The translations under genes and the position numbers were made by a program. Of a stretch of 11,737 nt of DNA, positions 7,271 through 11,737 are shown one piece after another (position 1 is the first letter of the stretch; every line of letters starts with the position of its first letter). The notes under the pieces were generated by a model. That model saw only the letters and a list, made by a program, of their open reading frames with translations. It made no database searches and was not told the origin of the DNA. Origin of the DNA: an uncultured Pseudomonadota bacterium (GTDB taxonomy: Bacteria; Pseudomonadota; Alphaproteobacteria; RF32; CAG-239). The stretch lies in assembly GCA_902796625.1 (NCBI GenBank), contig CADBPX010000100.1, positions 1-11,737 on the forward strand, given 5' to 3'.

Positions 7271-7298
7271 CAAACAAATTAACAAATATGGTTTAACA

Positions 7299-8141
7299 AT
7301 GAACACACAACCAACTAAACTCGGCATTATTGCCGGCGGCGGAATTCTACCGCGCTTATTGATTGAGCATTGCCGACAAACTCAGCGACCTTACTTTGTC
7401 TTGGCAATAGAAAATAACGCTGATAAAAACATTATCACCGCTGATATTCCGCATCAATGGATACGTATCGGCCAGGCCGGCAGCGGTTTTAAAACCATGG
7501 CAAAAGAAAATGTCAGCGAAGTCATTATGATTGGCACTATTCATCGCCCTACTCTCAGCGATTTAGTACCGGATTTGCGTACAGCCGCTTTTTTTGCCCG
7601 AATCGGTTTGAAGTCATTGGGTGATGACGGTATTTTGCGAGCTTTGATTAAAGAAATTGAAGACGAAAACATTCGCGTGGTCGGCATTCACGAAGTTATG
7701 CCGAATTTACTGGTTAAACAAGGGCTGTTAACCAAACAAAAACCCGACAAGCAAGCCCTTGCCGACATTAAACGCGGTATTGAAGTCGGATTTGCTCTCG
7801 GTAAACTTGATGTCGGACAATCTGTTATTGTGCAACAAGGTTTGGTACTTGGGGTTGAAGGTATTGAAGGCACAGATGAATTAATTAAGCGTTGCGGAAC
7901 TTACAAACGCAATGGAGCCGGCGGAGTTTTGGTCAAGCTCCGCAAACCGCAGCAAGATATGCGTATAGATTTGCCGACAATTGGCACCCAGACCATTGAG
8001 AATTTATATCAATCAGGCATGCGCGGTTTAGCCATTCATGCCGGCAATGCCTTAATTGTGAACGAACAAGAGGTGATATCACTGGCCAATAAATACGGCC
8101 TGTTTATTCAAGGAATTAATCCGGCGGAGGATCCATCATGA
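7299..8141 (+). CDS. lpxI: UDP-2,3-diacylglucosamine pyrophosphatase, LpxI type
   Basis: LpxI hydrolyses UDP-2,3-diacylglucosamine to 2,3-diacylglucosamine 1-phosphate (lipid X) and UMP, the fourth step of lipid A synthesis, at the cytoplasmic side of the inner membrane. It replaces the unrelated LpxH in many alphaproteobacteria. The 280-residue length is normal. The N-terminal domain starts KLGIIAGGGILPRLLIE (7-23), and the centre has LKSLGDDGILRALIKEIE (104-121). The C-terminal catalytic domain shows EGTDELIKRCG (190-200), then GGVLVKLRKPQQDMRIDLPTIG spread over 208-229. From memory, an aspartate in this last motif is catalytic in Caulobacter LpxI (D225); D224 or D220 would be its counterpart. 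The ATG at 7299 has no clear Shine-Dalgarno site. The stop overlaps the lpxB start by four bases (ATGA), so the two products are made together, as suits consecutive enzymes. The usual upstream partners lpxD-fabZ-lpxA are absent here. Confidence 0.95.
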   Translation: MNTQPTKLGIIAGGGILPRLLIEHCRQTQRPYFVLAIENNADKNIITADIPHQWIRIGQAGSGFKTMAKENVSEVIMIGTIHRPTLSDLVPDLRTAAFFARIGLKSLGDDGILRALIKEIEDENIRVVGIHEVMPNLLVKQGLLTKQKPDKQALADIKRGIEVGFALGKLDVGQSVIVQQGLVLGVEGIEGTDELIKRCGTYKRNGAGGVLVKLRKPQQDMRIDLPTIGTQTIENLYQSGMRGLAIHAGNALIVNEQEVISLANKYGLFIQGINPAEDPS

Positions 8142-9292
8142 AATATTATCTGATTGCCGGCGAACCGTCCGGTGATGCTTTGGGCGCACGGTTAATGGCT
8201 TCAATCCGCCGTAAAGATAAAAAAGCCGAATTTTTCGGTGTCGGCGGAGATTCTATGCAAACGCAAGGTTTGAAATCTCTTTTCAATATTCGAGAACTGG
8301 CGGTTATGGGACTGGCGGAAGTTATTCCCAGCATTCCTAAAATATTACAGCGGATCAAACAAACCGTACAAAATATTATTGATACACAGCCTGATGTTAT
8401 TATTACCGTTGACAGCTGGAGCTTTTCCGCTCGCATTCATAAAAAATTGCGTGCTTTAAAAACCGGAATACCGCAAGTTCATTACGTAGCACCTCAGGTT
8501 TGGGCCTGGAAAAAGAAACGAGCGCGCACCATGTACAAATATATTGATCTCCTGCTGACTTTATTTCCTAACGAGCCCAAATATTTTTTGCCTTATAATT
8601 TGCCGACCGTTTTTGTCGGCCATCCGGTGATTGAAAGCGTTATTGTGAACGGCAATAACAAAGGAGAATTCCGTGCCAAGCATAATATTACATCATCTCA
8701 AAGAATTATGCTAGTTTTGCCAGGATCTCGCCGTAATGAAGTTGAACGGTTGTTACCGGTATTTTTGCAAGCTGCCGCAAAATTACGGCAAAAGCATCCG
8801 GAGCTCATTTTTGTAATACCTACTGTCAGCACGGTAGCGGATAAAGTAAAATCGGCTGTTCAAGAAACAAATTTACCGATTATCGTTGTTGAGGGCGAAC
8901 AAGAAAGACGTAATGCTTTTCAAGATGCCGATGTGGCTATGGCTGCCTCGGGAACGGTAGCCTTGGAGTTGGCAATTGTTGATGTACCGCATATTATTGC
9001 TTATAAGGTTCCGAAATTAACCGAATGGATTGCGCGACACTTTATTCACATTCAATATGTGAACCTAACCAATATTTTACTGGGCAAAGAATATGTGCCG
9101 GAATTACTGCAGCAAGACTGCACGGTAGAAAATATCTTGTACTATTGTGAAAAGTTTTTAGCCCAAGAGCAACCTTATCAGAAACAAATGGAAGGATTCG
9201 CCAAAATACGCAAACTTTTGGGAATGGGTGAACAAACCCCAAGTGATAATGCCCGCGATGCTATTATGGATATAATAAAACAGCGCCGATGA
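8138..9292 (+). CDS. lpxB: Lipid A disaccharide synthase
   Basis: LpxB, a GT19 glycosyltransferase at the inner-membrane face, joins lipid X to UDP-2,3-diacylglucosamine, forming the beta-1,6 disaccharide of lipid A. It therefore uses both the product and the substrate of LpxI. The 384 residues match family length. Motifs: AGEPSGD (7-13), FFGVGGDSM (32-40), LAVMGLAEV (54-62), YVAPQVWAW (116-124), FVGHP (159-163), LPGSRRNEV (194-202), AASGTVALELA (269-279) and YVNLTNILLGKEYVPELLQ (307-325). D92 appears to be the counterpart of the important E. coli D89, and R198 or R199 that of R201. An oddity is DSWSF at 92-96, where the family usually has D-(A/S)-P-(D/G)-F. GGAGG at 8126-8130 lies seven bases before the ATG, which sits inside the lpxI stop. 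The gene overlaps comEC by four bases. Confidence 0.97.
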   Translation: MKYYLIAGEPSGDALGARLMASIRRKDKKAEFFGVGGDSMQTQGLKSLFNIRELAVMGLAEVIPSIPKILQRIKQTVQNIIDTQPDVIITVDSWSFSARIHKKLRALKTGIPQVHYVAPQVWAWKKKRARTMYKYIDLLLTLFPNEPKYFLPYNLPTVFVGHPVIESVIVNGNNKGEFRAKHNITSSQRIMLVLPGSRRNEVERLLPVFLQAAAKLRQKHPELIFVIPTVSTVADKVKSAVQETNLPIIVVEGEQERRNAFQDADVAMAASGTVALELAIVDVPHIIAYKVPKLTEWIARHFIHIQYVNLTNILLGKEYVPELLQQDCTVENILYYCEKFLAQEQPYQKQMEGFAKIRKLLGMGEQTPSDNARDAIMDIIKQRR

Positions 9293-11226
9293 ATAAAATT
9301 AAACAATATATCGCGGAAAATTTTGCCGCTGAGCAAAGTCCTTGGTTAGCGGTCGTTCCGTTTTTATTTGCGTTGGGAATTGCCTTTTATTTTGCTCTGC
9401 CGATTGAACCGAACATTTGGTACTCTTTAGGGTTTTTCGAATTTTGGTTACTGCTGTTTTATTTATGCCGCCGGACAAATTGGCATCTATTTTTTATCGG
9501 CATAATAATTATTATGTGCGGCTTTCTCAATATTCAAGCCCATACAATATATCAAACCAAACACGTAAAATTTCTTCCGCCGGAATTAACTTATCTTTCC
9601 GGTCGCATACTTGATATTTCATACAGTGCCAAAGGGAAGGAACGCTTACTTTTAACCGATGTATCGGATTATAACAATCCGCGTTATGGTAACTATCGGG
9701 TTACTCTGACGGTACCACAGAAAGACATTTCCATCGGCAATTGTGTTGAAATGGCCGCAACAGTTTTTCCGCCATCACGCATTCCATTGAAAGACGGATT
9801 TCAACTAAACCGCAAATATTTTTACGAAGGACTGAGCGGCAGTGGTTTTGCCAATAGTGAGGCCTTTCCCATAAAATGTGAACACAATACTTCTTGGCTT
9901 GCAAGTTGGCAAAGTCAAATTAACCAAAAACGTTATCAAATAAGCCAAAAAATTCGCCAAATATTACCGGAAAATACGGCCGGAATTGCAGAAGCTGTGT
10001 TAATTGGTGAAAAATCCAATATTCCGGAAAAGATTATCGAACAATACCGCAACTCGGGACTAGCCCACTTTTTATCAGTTTCCGGACTGCATTTAGGCGC
10101 TATTGCCGGACTGGTATTTTTTATTGTCCGTTGGTTACTTGCTCTTTTCCCAAGCTTTATTCTGCGATATGATGGTAAAAAATTTGCAGCGGTTGCAGCA
10201 ATTATTTTCAGTACTGTATATCTGTTAATTTCCGGAATGGCTATACCGGCGCAACGTGCTTATATTATGACGCTGATTGTGCTTATCGGAGTTATTTTCG
10301 ACCGTCAGGCAATTTCTATGCGCATGGTCAGTATCGCGGCGCTAACTATCTTGCTTATTGCCCCGCAATCTCTGATATCCATTAGTTTTCAAATGTCTTT
10401 TGCTGCCGTCTACGCTTTGGTCGCCTTCTATGAAAAATTCAGCACTAAAATACCTAACTTGCACTCTGCTCAGCACTTTATCGGTAAAATATTCTGGTAT
10501 TTACTCGGCATTATTATTTGCGATTTTGTTGCCAGCATCGCCACAGCACCGTTTTCACTATATCACTTCCATCAACTGGCAATTTATACTTCTTTAGGAA
10601 ATTTACTCGCCGGACCACTGATTGGCTTAGTTTTAATGCCGCTGATCTTAATATCCCTAATCGGTTTTATTTTCAGCATAGAACTCTATCCGCTGAAATT
10701 GCTGGGATACGGTATTACAATACTCAATCAAATTACGGCTTACGTCTCCGGTTTATCTGGTAGTTTATGGCAAACCAGTGCTTTGTCTTTTACCGGCTTT
10801 ATTTTGATTGTTTTAGGCGGATATTGGCTATGTATCTGGCACCAAAAATGGCGCCGACTTGGCATAATCCTCATTCTATGCGGCCTACTTTCCATGTTTT
10901 TCTATAAAACACCTGATATAATAATTTCACCGAATATTCAGTGCATTGCCATAAAGAACTCGCCGAAGACATATCACTTTTATCCTAAATGCAAAGATAA
11001 TTGGATAAAACAAGTGTGGATGAAAAACTTTCCAATAACCGAAAATTCCTCATCTGATAATTGGGAAGATAAAAAAATAAAAATTCTGCCACCCAATGAA
11101 ATAACCCTTGATAACCATAAATTTGATGCAACCAACGGAGCTTACATATATTTTAATGACAACGGATCTGTCTCCTTTATTCAGTTTTGGTCAAAAACAT
11201 CCCGACCTTGGAACTTTTCGGATTAA
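9289..11226 (+). CDS. comEC: ComEC/Rec2-family DNA uptake channel, without a metallo-beta-lactamase domain
   Basis: ComEC proteins form the inner-membrane channel that takes up single-stranded DNA in natural transformation. This 645-residue protein has N-terminal membrane helices (about 19-37, 43-60, 66-84) and a periplasmic DUF4131/OB-like region (about 100-190, GRILDISYSAKGKERLLL onwards). The competence core (about 230-515) contains YRNSGLAHFLSVSGLHLGAI (253-272), SGMAIPAQRAYIM (315-327), ISFQMSFAAVYALVAF (365-380) and ATAPFSLYHFHQLA (418-431). After the last helix (about 524-539) only some 105 residues remain, with no HxHxDH zinc motif, so the C-terminal nuclease-like domain found in many ComEC proteins is missing or degenerate. 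That shorter form is, as far as I recall, common in alphaproteobacteria. The start overlaps the lpxB stop (ATGA) and has no own Shine-Dalgarno site, implying translational coupling. Whether the cell is transformable cannot be read from here. Confidence 0.93.
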   Translation: MNKIKQYIAENFAAEQSPWLAVVPFLFALGIAFYFALPIEPNIWYSLGFFEFWLLLFYLCRRTNWHLFFIGIIIIMCGFLNIQAHTIYQTKHVKFLPPELTYLSGRILDISYSAKGKERLLLTDVSDYNNPRYGNYRVTLTVPQKDISIGNCVEMAATVFPPSRIPLKDGFQLNRKYFYEGLSGSGFANSEAFPIKCEHNTSWLASWQSQINQKRYQISQKIRQILPENTAGIAEAVLIGEKSNIPEKIIEQYRNSGLAHFLSVSGLHLGAIAGLVFFIVRWLLALFPSFILRYDGKKFAAVAAIIFSTVYLLISGMAIPAQRAYIMTLIVLIGVIFDRQAISMRMVSIAALTILLIAPQSLISISFQMSFAAVYALVAFYEKFSTKIPNLHSAQHFIGKIFWYLLGIIICDFVASIATAPFSLYHFHQLAIYTSLGNLLAGPLIGLVLMPLILISLIGFIFSIELYPLKLLGYGITILNQITAYVSGLSGSLWQTSALSFTGFILIVLGGYWLCIWHQKWRRLGIILILCGLLSMFFYKTPDIIISPNIQCIAIKNSPKTYHFYPKCKDNWIKQVWMKNFPITENSSSDNWEDKKIKILPPNEITLDNHKFDATNGAYIYFNDNGSVSFIQFWSKTSRPWNFSD

Positions 11227-11239
11227 CGACAAAAATAAC

Positions 11240-11268
11240 TTGCATTCAATTATGTAAGAGTTTAGACT
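11240..11268 (+). promoter_or_regulatory. Possible promoter of the right-edge gene
   Basis: TTGCAT (11240-11245) and TAGACT (11263-11268) are 17 bases apart. Start would be near 11275, about 29 nt before the ATG at 11304. A small inverted repeat GTAAG-N8-CTTAC (11254-11271) overlaps the -10 box and could be an operator or chance. No terminator with a T-tract is seen after comEC, so readthrough from the operon is also possible. Confidence 0.4.
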
Positions 11269-11303
11269 TACGTGCATAGTAAATGTTATTTTGAAAGTAT
11301 TTT

Positions 11304-11737
11304 ATGAAAATACGTAGTTTTTACCCGTTATTTTGGGCATTTTTTTTAATCTTTTTGGGATGTATTACGCAATTCATTCCTTCTCAACCGACGGAAAATA
11401 ACATTAATAAATCTTGTTCTGTTTTTACCCGGGAAGGTTTTTATCCATCACTATACGGACGTATAGCGGATAATTACACCGATGCCGTTATGTTGCTGAT
11501 ATCCCGCTCTGAACCAGATAAACCGAGTTTTGAAAGATTTTTTGTCGCACCGCTGTACACGGTAAGAAACAGTAATGTCAATTGGGCTGATATATATCCG
11601 ATCGAAGCTCTTTGCCAAAATGTTTTGCTTCATCATCGCATTACTTATCCGCGCTATTGGCACGGCTACCAAATCGTCTTGCGGCCGTTGCTTTACTTTA
11701 CTGATTACCAACATATTCGCACAATAAATAAATATGC
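11304..11737 (+). CDS. N-terminal part of an unidentified membrane protein (runs off the right edge)
   Basis: An open frame of 144 codons from ATG 11304 to the window end without a stop. It begins MKIRSFYPLFWAFFLIFLGC; residues about 7-27 form one membrane segment or uncleaved signal anchor. FLGC at 17-20 is not a good lipobox. The following part is probably outside the cytoplasm: GFYPSLYGRIADNYTDAVML (about 45-64), then an ERFFVAPLYTVRN segment, a cysteine after IEAL, and a conserved-looking RYWHGYQIVLRPLLYFTDYQ with IRTIN near the window end. From memory, paired xDAxML and RYWHGY motifs occur in large multi-pass membrane proteins of unknown function in gut bacteria; this is a weak resemblance, not an assignment. 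Upstream is a weak GAAAG site. The gene lies 77 bp after comEC in the same direction. The coding call is well supported by codon use and the ordered signal anchor. Confidence 0.7.
   Translation, partial: MKIRSFYPLFWAFFLIFLGCITQFIPSQPTENNINKSCSVFTREGFYPSLYGRIADNYTDAVMLLISRSEPDKPSFERFFVAPLYTVRNSNVNWADIYPIEALCQNVLLHHRITYPRYWHGYQIVLRPLLYFTDYQHIRTINKY

Noticed and set aside
8146..8436. Minus-strand open frame of 96 codons
   Set aside because: It is antisense to the conserved N-terminal domain of lpxB.
11254..11271. Hairpin GTAAG-N8-CTTAC as the comEC terminator
   Set aside because: The stem is short, the loop is long, and there is no T-run after it.
11451..11714. Minus-strand open frame of 87 codons at the right edge
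   Set aside because: The plus-strand frame here has a signal anchor and an ordered sequence, and continues past the window; the antisense frame has neither.

Overview
This window looks like a chromosomal segment of an AT-rich alphaproteobacterium using the standard bacterial code (both TGA and TAG end real genes). The lineage call rests on the alphaproteobacterial character of RpoB (1392 residues, conserved in every key motif) and on LpxI, the UDP-2,3-diacylglucosamine pyrophosphatase that many alphaproteobacteria use in place of LpxH. The organism is Gram-negative and makes lipid A. A host-associated, gut-type alphaproteobacterium living among Bacteroidota is a reasonable guess, but only a guess.

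Layout. Positions 1-5237 (minus strand) hold the start of rpoC and all of rpoB, spaced as an operon. A 346-bp gap (5238-5583) separates rpoB from a divergent gene. It contains a consensus-like rpoB promoter, a long rpoB leader and a probable promoter for the divergent gene. Positions 5584-7145 form a small cassette of accessory genes: a secreted protein of Bacteroidota-like appearance with its own terminator, a six-helix HdeD/DUF308-type membrane protein, and a convergent small coiled-coil protein of clearly higher GC. The last two are separated by a perfect 22-bp hairpin that can serve as a bidirectional terminator. Positions 7299-11226 form a tight plus-strand operon, lpxI-lpxB-comEC, joined by two ATGA stop/start overlaps. 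A final plus-strand gene begins at 11304 with a membrane segment and runs off the end.

How the genes work together. RpoB and RpoC form the catalytic core of RNA polymerase. LpxI and LpxB carry out consecutive steps of lipid A synthesis: hydrolysis of UDP-2,3-diacylglucosamine to lipid X, then condensation of lipid X with another UDP-diacylglucosamine to give the disaccharide. ComEC, a DNA-translocation channel of natural transformation, shares no biochemistry with them but is translationally coupled behind lpxB.

No tRNA, rRNA, CRISPR array, transposase or complete defence system was recognised. The least explained parts are the 5584-7145 cassette, the rpoB leader and the unidentified gene at the right edge.
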